Part shown: positions 36,120 to 47,357 of the stretch, piece after piece
How positions within the stretch are numbered: position 1 is the first letter of the stretch
Layout: every line of letters starts with the position of its first letter
Source: Alloprevotella tannerae ATCC 51259
GTDB taxonomy: Bacteria; Bacteroidota; Bacteroidia; Bacteroidales; Bacteroidaceae
DNA: 53,351 nucleotides
Assembly (NCBI RefSeq): GCF_000159995.1
Contig: NZ_GG700644.1
Location: forward strand, 1-53,351
Direction: 5' to 3'
Notes under the pieces: generated by a model
Database searches by the model: none
What the model saw: the letters and a program-made list of their open reading frames with translations, nothing else
What the model was told of the DNA's origin: nothing
Made by a program: the position numbers and the translations under genes

Positions 36120-36932
36120 TCACATCTGCAACTGCCTTAGGCTGAAGTTGCTCATAAGTTGGCTGCAGTCTACTTTTCCACGAATGCCGCTGAGGCGACC
36201 ATTTTGCGTATATTGCCAGATGATATATTGTTTTCCATCGTTTAGAGTCGGCTCATCGTTGCGATAGCGGGCAATCATCCAGTGATAATCTGGGAAAAGA
36301 CCTACGAAGTGTCGATTATAGAAATTATGGAAAGTATAAAGCAATGGCTTCTTTCCATAATGTTGAGTCACCTTCTGTATAAATTGGCGAAGATTATCAA
36401 TAAATTCTTCCTCACTACCGCTCGCATGCTCGATATCGATGATAGGGACGAGATCTTGCGACTCTTTTTGAATTGTTGAAGTCATATTATCAAACTGCAC
36501 ACGCCAATCTATCGTAGGACGATAAAAGTGATAGCTACCAACAGTTAGTCCTACTTTTCGTGCCCCCTCAAGGTTTTGTTGATAATATTCGTCAACTAAA
36601 GATGCCCCTTCTGTTGCTTTAATGTACACATAGGAAATCTGCGAACTGCGCACAACTTCTTCCCAATCAATCTCCCCTTGGTAGTGAGATACGTCTATAC
36701 CCTCCTTATATTTCAGGTTCATGTTAGCTATCGTACGCTTGATAACGCCTTCAGTTTGTGGCATTACTTGGCGTTCAGCTTTCGCCTTAAGTGAAAGATG
36801 GTCCGGTTCTATAATTTTAGACTTGCCTGCCGAAGTTGGAGGTATGCGGTGAATCTTATCACGGGCTTTTAATGGCGCTGCAAAGAAACAACTTAATAAT
36901 AATGCGAGTAGAGTATGTCGTACTGAAGTCAT
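36120..36932 (-). CDS. Glycoside hydrolase family 25 lysozyme-like protein
   Basis: A 270-residue exported protein with signal peptide LLALLLSCFFAAPLKA, cut before RDK. The GH25 barrel starts at KEGIDVSHYQGEIDWEEV, with the catalytic Asp in DVSHYQG. It has YVYIKATEGASL and GSYHFYRP, then VPIIDIEHASG with the acidic pair, WMIARYRN and YIIWQYTQNG. Members cleave the MurNAc-GlcNAc bond of peptidoglycan. The enzyme may serve wall remodelling or competition. It is the first gene of the GH25-DUF4494-yggS operon and has a TAnnTTTG box 24 bp upstream. Confidence 0.9.
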   Translation of the reverse strand: MTSVRHTLLALLLSCFFAAPLKARDKIHRIPPTSAGKSKIIEPDHLSLKAKAERQVMPQTEGVIKRTIANMNLKYKEGIDVSHYQGEIDWEEVVRSSQISYVYIKATEGASLVDEYYQQNLEGARKVGLTVGSYHFYRPTIDWRVQFDNMTSTIQKESQDLVPIIDIEHASGSEEEFIDNLRQFIQKVTQHYGKKPLLYTFHNFYNRHFVGLFPDYHWMIARYRNDEPTLNDGKQYIIWQYTQNGRLSGIRGKVDCSQLMSNFSLRQLQM

Positions 36933-36955
36933 TTTATACGTGCAATTTCGACTGG

Positions 36956-36963
36956 CAAAGATA
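36956..36963 (-). promoter_or_regulatory. -7 box of the GH25 operon
   Basis: On the minus strand TATCTTTG fits TAnnTTTG, 24 bp upstream of the ATG at 36932. I did not find a clear TTG at the ideal distance. Confidence 0.5.
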
Positions 36964-37456
36964 CATTTATCTCCTTTTATAACAAAGAGATAAGTGCTTT
37001 TTTATGTAAACTCTTTTGCATATGAAGTGTTATTTCTGATTAATGGCCAATTAAAATACAGCTTGAGTTACTTAAGACTCATAAATAGGATGAATAATAA
37101 AGATCTGCGTGTCTTATATTTAAGGAATAGATTTAGCTAAACTGTTGTTGATGTTTGCGGGGCCATTATATTTTACACTTGAGCAGAGGTTAGCACCACT
37201 TATTCTGACTTTTACTATGTACCATCGTGATGGTAGATTTGTGCTCTCATAGTAGTACGTTTGTACTCAAGTGGAGGGACAAATTTTCTTTCACACAAGA
37301 AAATTCAATATGTTATATCTATTTCTCTGAAAAAACGAGTAAACACCTGATTTTTATTGATCTAATAGTTTCTTACATTAGATAAGAAAGACCCAAATTT
37401 GAGCCTCGATCTTCTTCAGGCCACTTAAAAATACATGTTATCTGATATAATTTCTG
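36964..37456. other. Intergenic region with degenerate repeats
   Basis: About 490 bp between the divergent GH25 and DUF3078 genes. It is AT-rich, with a repeat cluster at 37209-37283 and no supportable coding sequence. Confidence 0.6.
37209..37283. repeat. Second cluster of degenerate ~22-bp repeats
   Basis: It contains a perfect 16-bp palindrome TACCATCGTGATGGTA (37220-37235). This is followed by TTTGTGCTCTCATAGTAGTA and TTTGTACTCAAGTGGAGGGA. The units begin TTTGT(A/G)C and end purine-rich, like those at 24990-25073. Three units are visible, and the family is intergenic at both sites. Confidence 0.65.
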
Positions 37457-37464
37457 TAATTTTG
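37457..37464 (+). promoter_or_regulatory. -7 box close to the DUF3078 gene start
   Basis: TAATTTTG fits TAnnTTTG. Only 8 nt separate it from the ATG at 37473, so any leader would be nearly absent. No good TTG box lies upstream. Confidence 0.45.
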
Positions 37465-37472
37465 CTCCTGCT

Positions 37473-38753
37473 ATGCTGTATTTGAAAAGAAAATTGAGCC
37501 TAATTTTATGTGGCTTATTCATCTGCCTTACTCTTGGGGCACAAACCGCAAGACGCAGTGTGTCAAGAATTGAAGGAGTGGTTTCGGCTTATGCCGATTC
37601 GCTGCGACGCTTGAGTGATAAGTTTGCAAAATGGCATTATGATAAGGTAGATACGCTTAGTAATCCCTACTATTTCCCATTGTTTACAGCCAACACTTAT
37701 TATGATGATGTCCCACGCCGATTCTTCTCTCTTACAGATCATAACAAATCGAGACAACTGGCGGCATTGGATCGTATTTCCCATATACTGCTTAGTGCTT
37801 ATGCCAAACATCCTGAGCTGATACAACATATCAGTGATTCAAGACCCGACACTTTAAAGCCCCTGATACCTGGCGAAGTGAAGCCCAAACCCACGATCGT
37901 GCATAAAGATCCAGAGCCAGGAATAGATGTTCCGGAAACAAATTGGGGCATTCACGTACGTAAGCCTAACTTTTGGGAGTTTAAGACGAATTTTGCCTTT
38001 CAATTAATGCAAAATTACGTATCCGATAATTGGTATAAAGGAGGTGAGAGTAATCATTCAATGCTATCGTCGCTCTTATTTCAGGTTAATTATGACAATA
38101 AGACTAGATTGACCTTCAATAATAAACTTGAAATGCGTTTAGGCTTTCAGAGCACGCGTGGTGATACGTATCATAAATATCTAACGAATAGCGACCTGCT
38201 TCGTCTTACCAATGAGTTGGGGCTAAAAGCTTCCAAACATTGGTCTTATTCAGTTATGCTACAAAGTTGGACCCAGTTTTGTAAGTCCTATAAAAAGAAT
38301 GATCGCACCATATATTCTGATTTTATGTCTCCATTCGAGTCTTTGCTTTCTGTCGGTATGAAGTATGCTGTGACTAAACCAAAGTTTAAGTTTGACATAG
38401 TTATCTCTCCTGTTGCTTGGGACTATCGTTATGTTGATCGACTTTCACTTTCTCCGTCCTTTGGCTTAGCTTCAGGGCGTCATTCTAAGATAGAATATGG
38501 TGCAAACATTACGATGAACCACGCTTGGACAATTGTGAAGAATGTCAATTGGAGCGGCCGGTTATATTATTACACCAACTATCACCGTACACAAGTAGAA
38601 TGGGAAAACACGTTTAATTTTATTATCAACAAATACTTGTCATCTCAGTTTTTTCTCTATCCTCGTTTCGACGATAGCGTAGTTCCGTCTGCCGGTGGTT
38701 CATACTTTCAATTCAAAGAGTATTTATCAATAGGCTTGAACATAAATTTGTGA
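37473..38753 (+). CDS. DUF3078 domain outer-membrane protein
   Basis: A 426-residue exported protein with signal peptide LILCGLFICLTLGAQ. After a polar N-terminal third comes the DUF3078 core, with NWGIHVRKPNFWEFKTNFAF and VSDNWYKGGESNHSMLSSLL, the NWYKGGE box being characteristic. Strand-turn repeats up to the aromatic-ending FKEYLSIGLNINL suggest an outer-membrane barrel. The function is not established. It lies in front of pyrG, with its own possible promoter. Confidence 0.85.
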   Translation: MLYLKRKLSLILCGLFICLTLGAQTARRSVSRIEGVVSAYADSLRRLSDKFAKWHYDKVDTLSNPYYFPLFTANTYYDDVPRRFFSLTDHNKSRQLAALDRISHILLSAYAKHPELIQHISDSRPDTLKPLIPGEVKPKPTIVHKDPEPGIDVPETNWGIHVRKPNFWEFKTNFAFQLMQNYVSDNWYKGGESNHSMLSSLLFQVNYDNKTRLTFNNKLEMRLGFQSTRGDTYHKYLTNSDLLRLTNELGLKASKHWSYSVMLQSWTQFCKSYKKNDRTIYSDFMSPFESLLSVGMKYAVTKPKFKFDIVISPVAWDYRYVDRLSLSPSFGLASGRHSKIEYGANITMNHAWTIVKNVNWSGRLYYYTNYHRTQVEWENTFNFIINKYLSSQFFLYPRFDDSVVPSAGGSYFQFKEYLSIGLNINL

Positions 38754-38777
38754 AACAAGCTCCTTTCTTCAGTATAA

Positions 38778-40430
<1,653 letters not shown>

Positions 40431-40451
40431 GCCTTAATTAGAAAAAATAGA

Positions 40452-42332
40452 ATGGACAAAAATACATTGACAGGGCTATTTCTTATAGCCTTATTGCTAA
40501 TAGGATTTAGTTATTATACGACAACTCAAACAGAAGAAACACAAGTTGCAGAGCAAACAGCTCAACCAGCAGCTAAGCCTGCGACTGATTCAACAAAAGT
40601 TTCAACTACAGCTAATAAGCAACAGCACATAGCTGATTCTACAGATATTTTTAATGGTAGCCGCGAAGGAGAAAATACACCAATAAGTCTTAAGAATGAA
40701 CATGTCGCAGTGACGATCTCGCCTAAAGGCGGCGCAATTTCAAATGTAAGACTTTGTGAGTTTAAATCTTATTCGGACTTCCAAAATAATAAGGAAGCTC
40801 AACTTTCTCTGATTGAAGAAAAAACGCACAAGTTGAATTTTCGTTTTGAGACGATAGAAGGTTTATATAGTACAGAAGATTATTATTTCCAGCCACTTGC
40901 TAAAACAGATTCTACTCTTACAATGGCTTTAGGGTCATCAAAAGGAGATACATTATATATAGATTACAAGTTGATCAAAGGGTCGTATTTTGTTAATACG
41001 ACAATTAGAATTAAAGGTCGCTCTTTTGCAGGTAAAACCTTAGGCATTGATTGGAAGAATAAGATTCGCCAACAAGAAAAAGGTTTTTATTTTGAAAATC
41101 TCTATTCTACTTTAACTTACAAAAAGGAGAATGAAGGAACAGATAAACTTAGTGAACAAAAATCTGACGAACTTAAGCCGGAGGGAAACATAGACTGGAT
41201 CGCTTTCAAAGATCAGTATTTTAGTGCCGTGCTTATCGCAGGGAAAAATTCTTTTACAAATACCTTTTTAAAGAGTGATACGTGTAGTGAAGGTTCTGGT
41301 TATGTGAAAGATTATATAGCAACAGCAGAAGTTGCCTTCGACCCTACAGGAAAGAATGTAACTCAGGTTCAATTTTATTTCGGACCTAATAAGTATCTCT
41401 ACCTAAAAGGATTGGAAAAATATAAGTTGGGCAATAAAGACTTAGATTTACAAGATCTTGTTTATTTAGGTTGGCCTTTGTTCCGCTGGATCAATAGATT
41501 CTTTACTATTTATGTCTTTGATTTCCTATCTGGATTTGGGCTGAATATGGGAATTGTTCTTTTGTTGATTACTTTGCTTATGCGGGCTATAGTTTATCCG
41601 GCAACAAAGAAAAGCTTCTTGAGTACAGCTAAAATGCGCGTACTAAGACCAAAGGTGGATGAACTTGCAAAGAAATATCCTAATAAAGAAGATGCAATGA
41701 AGCGTCAACAAGAGACAATGCAATTGTATAGTCAATATGGAGTAAGTCCGATGGGTGGATGCTTGCCTATGTTTATCCAAATGCCTATTTGGATTGCAAT
41801 GTTTAACTTTGTTCCTAATGCTTTTGAACTTCGTCAACAAGCATTCTTATGGGCGGATGATTTATCCACTTATGATGATATTATTTCTTGGAATACTCCG
41901 ATCTGGGGAATAGGTACTCACTTGAGCCTCTTCTGTGTGTTGTTTTGCTGTACGAACTTGCTTTACTCTTGGCTTACGATGAAGCAACAGCAAGACTCTA
42001 TGAGTGGGGAGCAAGCTCAACAAATGAAGATTATGCAATGGATGACTTTCTTGATGCCCATTTTCTTCTTCTTTATGTTTAACAAGTACTCTAGTGGACT
42101 CAATTATTATTATTTTGTGTCGCTCTTGACAAGTGCATTAACAATGTGGTACCTACGGCGCTCTACAGATGATAAAAAGCTTCTAGAAAAGTTGGAAGCT
42201 AATTTTAGAGCAAACAAAGATAATCCCAACAGAAAACCCTCTGGCCTTGCTGCGAGATTACAAGCTCTGCAGGAGCAGCAAGAGGAAATAAAAAAACGGC
42301 AACAAAATTTGGGAAAAGGTCCATCGAAGTAA
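40452..42332 (+). CDS. yidC: Membrane protein insertase YidC
   Basis: A 626-residue inner-membrane protein that inserts and folds membrane proteins with or without SecYEG. An N-terminal anchor (LTGLFLIALLLIGFSYY) is followed by a large periplasmic beta domain (about 60-340). The conserved insertase core has LVYLGWPLFRWINRFFTI, GFGLNMGIVLLLITLLMRAI, SPMGGCLPMFIQMPIWIAMF and the last segments near FLMPIFFFFMFNKYSSGLN. The C-terminus is basic and may bind ribosomes. The length and five core membrane segments fit Gram-negative YidC. Located between pyrG and a peptidase gene, with short spacers. Confidence 0.95.
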   Translation: MDKNTLTGLFLIALLLIGFSYYTTTQTEETQVAEQTAQPAAKPATDSTKVSTTANKQQHIADSTDIFNGSREGENTPISLKNEHVAVTISPKGGAISNVRLCEFKSYSDFQNNKEAQLSLIEEKTHKLNFRFETIEGLYSTEDYYFQPLAKTDSTLTMALGSSKGDTLYIDYKLIKGSYFVNTTIRIKGRSFAGKTLGIDWKNKIRQQEKGFYFENLYSTLTYKKENEGTDKLSEQKSDELKPEGNIDWIAFKDQYFSAVLIAGKNSFTNTFLKSDTCSEGSGYVKDYIATAEVAFDPTGKNVTQVQFYFGPNKYLYLKGLEKYKLGNKDLDLQDLVYLGWPLFRWINRFFTIYVFDFLSGFGLNMGIVLLLITLLMRAIVYPATKKSFLSTAKMRVLRPKVDELAKKYPNKEDAMKRQQETMQLYSQYGVSPMGGCLPMFIQMPIWIAMFNFVPNAFELRQQAFLWADDLSTYDDIISWNTPIWGIGTHLSLFCVLFCCTNLLYSWLTMKQQQDSMSGEQAQQMKIMQWMTFLMPIFFFFMFNKYSSGLNYYYFVSLLTSALTMWYLRRSTDDKKLLEKLEANFRANKDNPNRKPSGLAARLQALQEQQEEIKKRQQNLGKGPSK

Positions 42333-42359
42333 ATTATCTACTGTGAAAGAATAAAACAT

Positions 42360-44504
42360 ATGAGTATCAAAACACTGGCACTCGCCACCGCTCTTATAGC
42401 AACTCCAGCAGTCGCACAACAGGTTATAGGAAAAGTTTCTCCGAAACTAGGATCAGACTTATTAACTCCAGAAGTCTTGTGGTCTTTCGGAAGGATAGGT
42501 AGTGTTAATGTCTCTCCAAATGACAATAAAGCCGTTTATACGGTAAGCTACTTCAGTAAAGAACAAAATAAAAGTCATAGTGTGCTTTACGCAATGGCTT
42601 TGAGTAATAAGGCGTCCAAGTTGCTTACAGCAAGTAGCTATAATGAACGCGGAGGAGTCTTTGTTAATCAAGGAAAGTCAATTATCTTTTTGAGTAATGC
42701 CTCTGGTTCTTCGCAACTTTGGATGATGAATGCTGATGGAAGTAATCGACAGCAAATCTCTCATGAAAAGACAGATGTAAATGATTTCTTAGTCTCTCCA
42801 GACAACAAGAAAATCATTATGATTATGGATGTTCCACAGCATCATTCCATACAAGAGAACGACAAAGATTTGCCGAAAGCTTCCGGCATGGTTATTAATG
42901 ATTTAATGTACAAACATTGGGATCATTATGTAACGACTGCTCCACACCCATATGTGGCAGATTTGAATGCATTAGGTATTACTAATCCTATAGACTTACT
43001 TGCTGGCGAACCATATGAATGCCCAATGGAGCCATTTGGAGGAGCAGAGCAGTTAGCCTGGAGTCCTGATAGTAAACAGATTGTTTATACGTCTCGGAAA
43101 AAGGTTGGATTAAAGTATGCCATTTCTACTGATAGCGATATTTACTTATATGATCTTACGAGTAGAAAAACTGTAAATCTTTGCAAGCCGTCAGATTATA
43201 AAGAACCGGAGTCAACACCTACACAAAGCCTACAAGCTCAGGCTGTGAATCATCAGCAGAGCGATTTTAACGTTGGATATGATCAAAATCCTCAATTCTC
43301 GCCAGATGGTCGTTATGTTGCTTGGCTTAGTATGGCACGTGATGGTTATGAGAGTGATCGTTCAAGGCTTTGCGTATATGAACTTTCTACGGGTAAGAAA
43401 CAATATGTAACAGAGTCTTTTGAAAGTTCTGTTAATGACTTCCTTTGGTCATCAAATAGTAAAGACATTTATTTTACGGGAGTATGGCATGGGGTTGCAA
43501 ATATTTATGCTACTAATCTAAAGGGTAGCGTAAAAAAGCTGATAAATGATATTGCAGATTATTCTTTAGTCTCCTTATCACCCTCTAATAAAGGATTGAT
43601 AGCAAAGAAGCATAGCATGTCTCAAGCAGATGAGCTATATGAAGTTGGCTTTAATGGTAAAGTTAGTCAGTTGACATTTGAGAATAAGGCTTTCTATGAT
43701 CAATTAACTTTTGGAGAAGTAAAAGAGCGTTGGGTAAAGACAATTGATGGCAAAGAAGAGCAGTGTTGGGTGATTTATCCTCCTCACTTTGATCCGTCCC
43801 AAAAATATCCTACATTATTATATTGTGAGGGAGGACCTCAAAGTCCAATTAGTCAGTTCTGGAGTTATCGTTGGAATTTCCAGATTATGGCAGCTCATGG
43901 TTATATTGTGATAGCGCCTAATCGTCGTGGACTTCCAGGTTATGGAATGGAATGGCTTGAAGAGATTAGTGGTGACTATACAGGTTTATGTATGCAAGAC
44001 TATTTATCTGCTATAGATGATATTGCTAAAGAGTCTTATGTTGACAAGGATCATTTGGGAGCCGTTGGAGCTAGTTTTGGCGGCTTTAGTGTTTATTGGC
44101 TAGCTGGTCATCATGAGGGACGCTTTAAGGCTTTGATTGCTCATGATGGAATCTTTAATACGCAGCAACAATATCTCGAAACAGAAGAAATGTGGTTCGC
44201 TAATTGGGATTTGGGGTCAGCTCCTTGGGTAAAAGATAATAACCAAATGAAGAAAGCTTTTGCACAAAGCCCTCATCTCTTTGTAGATAAATGGACTGCT
44301 CCTATTCTTTGTATACATGGGCAACGTGACTTTCGCATTGAATATACGCAAGCTGAAAGTGCCTTTGCTGCGGCAAAATTGCGCGGTATTCCTGCCCAAA
44401 TGTTACTGTTACCAGATGAAAACCACTGGGTCTTGAAGCCTCAAAATGGTATTCTTTGGCAGCGCACATTCTTCCGTTGGTTGGATAAATGGCTGAAAAA
44501 CTAA
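42360..44504 (+). CDS. S9-family dipeptidyl peptidase (DPP5-like)
   Basis: An exported peptidase of 714 residues with signal peptide LALATALIATPAVAQ. A seven-blade propeller-like region (about 40-440, with repeated NVSPNDNKAVY, FLVSPDNKKI, LAWSPDSKQIVY and FSPDGRYVAWL) is followed by an alpha/beta hydrolase domain. The catalytic triad is Ser572 in GASFGGFS, Asp657 in HGQRDFRIE, and His689 in DENHWVL. The architecture and the GQRDFRI/ENHW wording resemble DPP5 of Porphyromonas, which removes dipeptides from the N-terminus of peptides. It lies 40 nt before an MFS permease gene, suggesting release and uptake of dipeptides. Confidence 0.87.
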   Translation: MSIKTLALATALIATPAVAQQVIGKVSPKLGSDLLTPEVLWSFGRIGSVNVSPNDNKAVYTVSYFSKEQNKSHSVLYAMALSNKASKLLTASSYNERGGVFVNQGKSIIFLSNASGSSQLWMMNADGSNRQQISHEKTDVNDFLVSPDNKKIIMIMDVPQHHSIQENDKDLPKASGMVINDLMYKHWDHYVTTAPHPYVADLNALGITNPIDLLAGEPYECPMEPFGGAEQLAWSPDSKQIVYTSRKKVGLKYAISTDSDIYLYDLTSRKTVNLCKPSDYKEPESTPTQSLQAQAVNHQQSDFNVGYDQNPQFSPDGRYVAWLSMARDGYESDRSRLCVYELSTGKKQYVTESFESSVNDFLWSSNSKDIYFTGVWHGVANIYATNLKGSVKKLINDIADYSLVSLSPSNKGLIAKKHSMSQADELYEVGFNGKVSQLTFENKAFYDQLTFGEVKERWVKTIDGKEEQCWVIYPPHFDPSQKYPTLLYCEGGPQSPISQFWSYRWNFQIMAAHGYIVIAPNRRGLPGYGMEWLEEISGDYTGLCMQDYLSAIDDIAKESYVDKDHLGAVGASFGGFSVYWLAGHHEGRFKALIAHDGIFNTQQQYLETEEMWFANWDLGSAPWVKDNNQMKKAFAQSPHLFVDKWTAPILCIHGQRDFRIEYTQAESAFAAAKLRGIPAQMLLLPDENHWVLKPQNGILWQRTFFRWLDKWLKN

Positions 44505-44544
44505 AGATCATATTTACTATTGAAGAATTATAAATCTTACTTCT

Positions 44545-46207
44545 ATGTCTACAACACAACAAGTACAGACTTCCTTGCGGGAGTCTCCGAAAGCTCGCTG
44601 GATAGCCCTTATTTTGCTGGCCTCTGCGATGTTCTTTTCTTACATTTTTATGGATATCCTTTCTCCGTTAAAAGACTTATTGCAGTCTACAAGAGGATGG
44701 GATTCAACAGCCTTTGGTACCTATGCAGGCTCTGAAACGTTTTTGAACGTATTTATTTTCTTCTTGATTATTGCAGGTATTATCCTCGATAAGATGGGAG
44801 TACGTTTTACTGCGATTCTTTCTGGAGTAGTTATGCTCATAGGTGCCGGTATTAACTGGTACGCTGTGACAGAGACGTTTGCCGGCTCAAGTCTTGACCA
44901 CTGGTTTACCGTTAATCTCAACTATATACCTGGTCTTGATGAATTAGGCGTTTCTCCTTTTTATGAAGGAATGCCGGCATCAGCCAAGTTTTCCTCTGTA
45001 GGCTTTATGATTTTTGGCTGCGGTGTGGAAATGGCCGGAATTACGGTATCACGCGGTATTGTAAAATGGTTTAAAGGAAAAGAGATGGCTCTTGCAATGG
45101 GCTCTGAAATGGCTTTGGCACGTTTAGGTGTTGCAACCTGTATGATTTTTTCTCCTGTCATTGCGAAAATGTTTGGGCGTATAGACGTTTCACGCTCTGT
45201 TGCTTTTGGCGTGTTACTCCTTTGCATCGCCTTGATTATGTTTGTAGTTTACTTCTTTATGGATCGAAAATTGGATGCAGAAACTGGTGAAGAAGAAGAA
45301 GCTGAAGAACCTTTCAAAATTTCAGATCTTGGTAAGGTTCTTTCAAGTGGGGGCTTTTGGCTTGTTGCTTTGTTATGCGTACTTTATTATTCAGCTATCT
45401 TCCCATTCCAAAAGTATGCCGTAAATATGTTGCAATGCAATATTTCTTTTGAAGCAGTACCTGAAGGGGCTTTTTGGGCTTCTAATAATGTCGCATTAGT
45501 GCAATATGTTGTTATGCTGCTTATAGCTATAACGGCATTTACGAGTAACTTCTCGAAGGGAATAAAGAAAACAGTATTGATGCTTCTTTCTGTTGTGTCC
45601 TTACTTGTTTTCTGCTATATGTCATATCGTCGTCAATCTGCAGAGTCTATTTTTGCAGTGTTCCCATTGCTAGCCGTAGGTATAACACCAATTCTAGGAA
45701 AATATGTTGACAATAAAGGTAAAGCAGCATCAATGTTGATGCTTGGCTCTATTCTCTTGATCGTTTGTCATCTTACGTTTGCTTTTGTATTACCCCAATT
45801 TAAGAGCTCTCCTCTGGGGGGGGGTAGTACTTGCATTCTCCACTATATTAGTATTAGGAGCTTCTTTCTCCTTAGTTCCTGCCTCGTTGTGGCCCAGTGT
45901 ACCAAAGTTGGTTGATAGTAAAGTAATTGGGTCAGCGTATGCTTTGATTTTTTGGATACAAAATATTGGTCTCTGGTTATTTCCACTATTGATTGGAAAG
46001 ATTTTGAAAGCCTCAAATCCTGAAATTGAAGAGGCGATTAAAAATGGTATGATGACACCTGAAAAAGCAGCTATTTCATATGATTATACAAATCCGTTAC
46101 TCATGTTAGCTCTTTTAGGTGCAGCAGCTCTTGTATTAGGAATCTTATTAAAAGCAGTCGACAAGAAAAAGCATTTAGGTTTGGAAGAACCAAATATTAA
46201 AGCTTGA
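44545..46207 (+). pseudogene. MFS permease split by a frameshift at a 9-G tract (possibly phase-variable)
   Basis: The first frame (from ATG 44545) codes for about 425 residues of a 12-segment MFS permease, then leaves frame at the G9 run (45816-45824) and stops at 45915. The second frame carries the rest (VLAFSTILVLGASFSLVPAS to LGLEEPNIKA, stop 46207). With eight Gs the two parts join seamlessly as ...SSPLGGVVLAFST..., a 553-residue protein. With nine it is off. The two halves together make one normal permease, so the gene is real, and the state in this sequence is OFF or a run-length error. It resembles the MFSD1-like group by general layout (my recall). The adjacent DPP5-like peptidase hints at dipeptide uptake. 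Confidence 0.85.
45816..45824 (+). repeat. Poly-G (G9) tract at the permease frameshift point
   Basis: Nine Gs directly before TAGTACTTGC. Eight or eleven Gs restore the reading frame; nine break it. This is the hallmark of a slippage switch, although miscounted homopolymers give the same picture. Confidence 0.9.
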
Positions 46208-46227
46208 TTCTATCAATATAAACATAT

Positions 46228-46260
46228 TGCGAGCCTATCTTTGTGAAAGATAGGCTCGCA
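46228..46260 (+). terminator. Strong hairpin after the permease gene
   Basis: TGCGAGCCTATCTTT (46228-46242) and AAAGATAGGCTCGCA (46246-46260) pair perfectly for 15 bp around a 3-nt loop. It lies 20 bp past the permease stop. No T-run follows, but its place suggests the end of the pyrG-yidC-dpp5-MFS transcript. Confidence 0.75.
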
Positions 46261-46316
46261 TCTAACTTATACATTTTGTACTTACGAGGGTTATGACGGA
46301 TGGATTAGTTAATCTA

Positions 46317-47342
46317 ACGTGAGTTCGACGAATTATAAGTGTCTATAGATTTGGTGATTAGCGAAATTTGTTGTAATTTTAAGGTGCTGATATACATAGA
46401 ATTACAAACAAAAATCGCTATGATCACCGAAGCCAAAGTTACTGAAATATTTTGTATGGCAGACGACTTCTGCAAGTTTTTTGATGCAATGACGGCAAAA
46501 TATGCGCTAAAACCTGCCGGAAAAAGAAAATATCATCGAAGTTCCACGATGTCAAAGGCAGAAGTCATGCTGATAATGATTCTTTTCCACGACTCCGGTT
46601 ATCGCTGCTTTAAACATTTCTATCTTGAAAAAGTATGCAGGCATCTTCGCCATCTGTTTCCCAAGGTTGTTTCTTATAACCGTTTAGTAGAATTGGAAAA
46701 GGAGGTAGCCGTACCCTTAACCTTATTTATCAAGAAGGTCCTCTTGGGCAAATGCACGGGCATAAGCTTTGTTGACAGCACACCATTGCGTGTCTGCAAA
46801 AACCAGAGAATACATATTCACAAAGTTTTCAAAGGCATAGCCCAAAGAGGAAAATGCTCTATGGGTTGGTTCTTCGGTTTCAAGCTGCATCTAATCTGCA
46901 ATGAGAAAGGAGAACTTCTCAACTTTATGATAACGCCGGGAGATATTGATGACCGTAAGCCTTTGGAGTACAAAGCTTTTATAGAGTTCATACAAGGTAA
47001 GCTGTTCGGTGACAGGGGCTACATCAGCAAGAACCTCTTCCAAAGGCTTTTCGTTGACGGAATACAACTTATTACCAAATTGAAAAGTAACATGAAAGGA
47101 GCCTTAATGAGTGTTTCAGACAGACTTTTACTCAGAAAAAGAGCCATTATAGAAACGGTGAATGATGAACTTAAGAACATTGCACAAGTGGAGCACTCCA
47201 GGCATAGATGCTTTGATAATTTCATCGTCAACTTATTAGGGGCAATTGCTGCCTATTGCCTGTTTCCAAAGAAGCCGTGCATCAATGTACAAAGAACCTT
47301 TGACACACAGCTTGCTTTGTTCTGAATTCGTCGAACTCACGT
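46317..47342 (+). mobile_element. IS982-family insertion sequence, intact copy
   Basis: The 1026-bp element has ends ACGTGAGTTCGACGAATTA (left, 46317-46335) and the matching inverted GAATTCGTCGAACTCACGT (right, 47324-47342), 18 of 19 bases identical. One transposase gene fills the inside. I could not find a clear target duplication: the left flank is AATCTA and the right flank TAAAAAC. A second copy in the same orientation starts at 52210, a deleted one lies at 21191, and a scar lies at 9246. Confidence 0.92.
46420..47325 (+). CDS. IS982-family transposase
   Basis: A 301-residue DDE transposase, beginning MITEAKVTEIFCMADDFCKF. Motifs are FVDSTPLRVCKNQRIHIHKV with the first catalytic Asp, then KLHLICNEKGELLNFMITPG with the downstream DIDDRKPLEY, KLFGDRGYISKNL with the second Asp, and ETVNDELKNIAQVEHSRHR with the final Glu. 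I start at ATG 46420 because it matches the family length; the frame is open 27 codons further upstream but that lies inside the IS leader. It is intact and probably active, and may also act on the deleted copy at 21191. Confidence 0.92.
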   Translation: MITEAKVTEIFCMADDFCKFFDAMTAKYALKPAGKRKYHRSSTMSKAEVMLIMILFHDSGYRCFKHFYLEKVCRHLRHLFPKVVSYNRLVELEKEVAVPLTLFIKKVLLGKCTGISFVDSTPLRVCKNQRIHIHKVFKGIAQRGKCSMGWFFGFKLHLICNEKGELLNFMITPGDIDDRKPLEYKAFIEFIQGKLFGDRGYISKNLFQRLFVDGIQLITKLKSNMKGALMSVSDRLLLRKRAIIETVNDELKNIAQVEHSRHRCFDNFIVNLLGAIAAYCLFPKKPCINVQRTFDTQLALF

Positions 47343-47357
47343 TAAAAACAGATAGAT

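Noticed and set aside
46311-47349. Target-site duplication of IS982 copy 1
   Set aside because: The flanks AATCTA and TAAAAAC do not match; only two or three bases next to the ends are similar.
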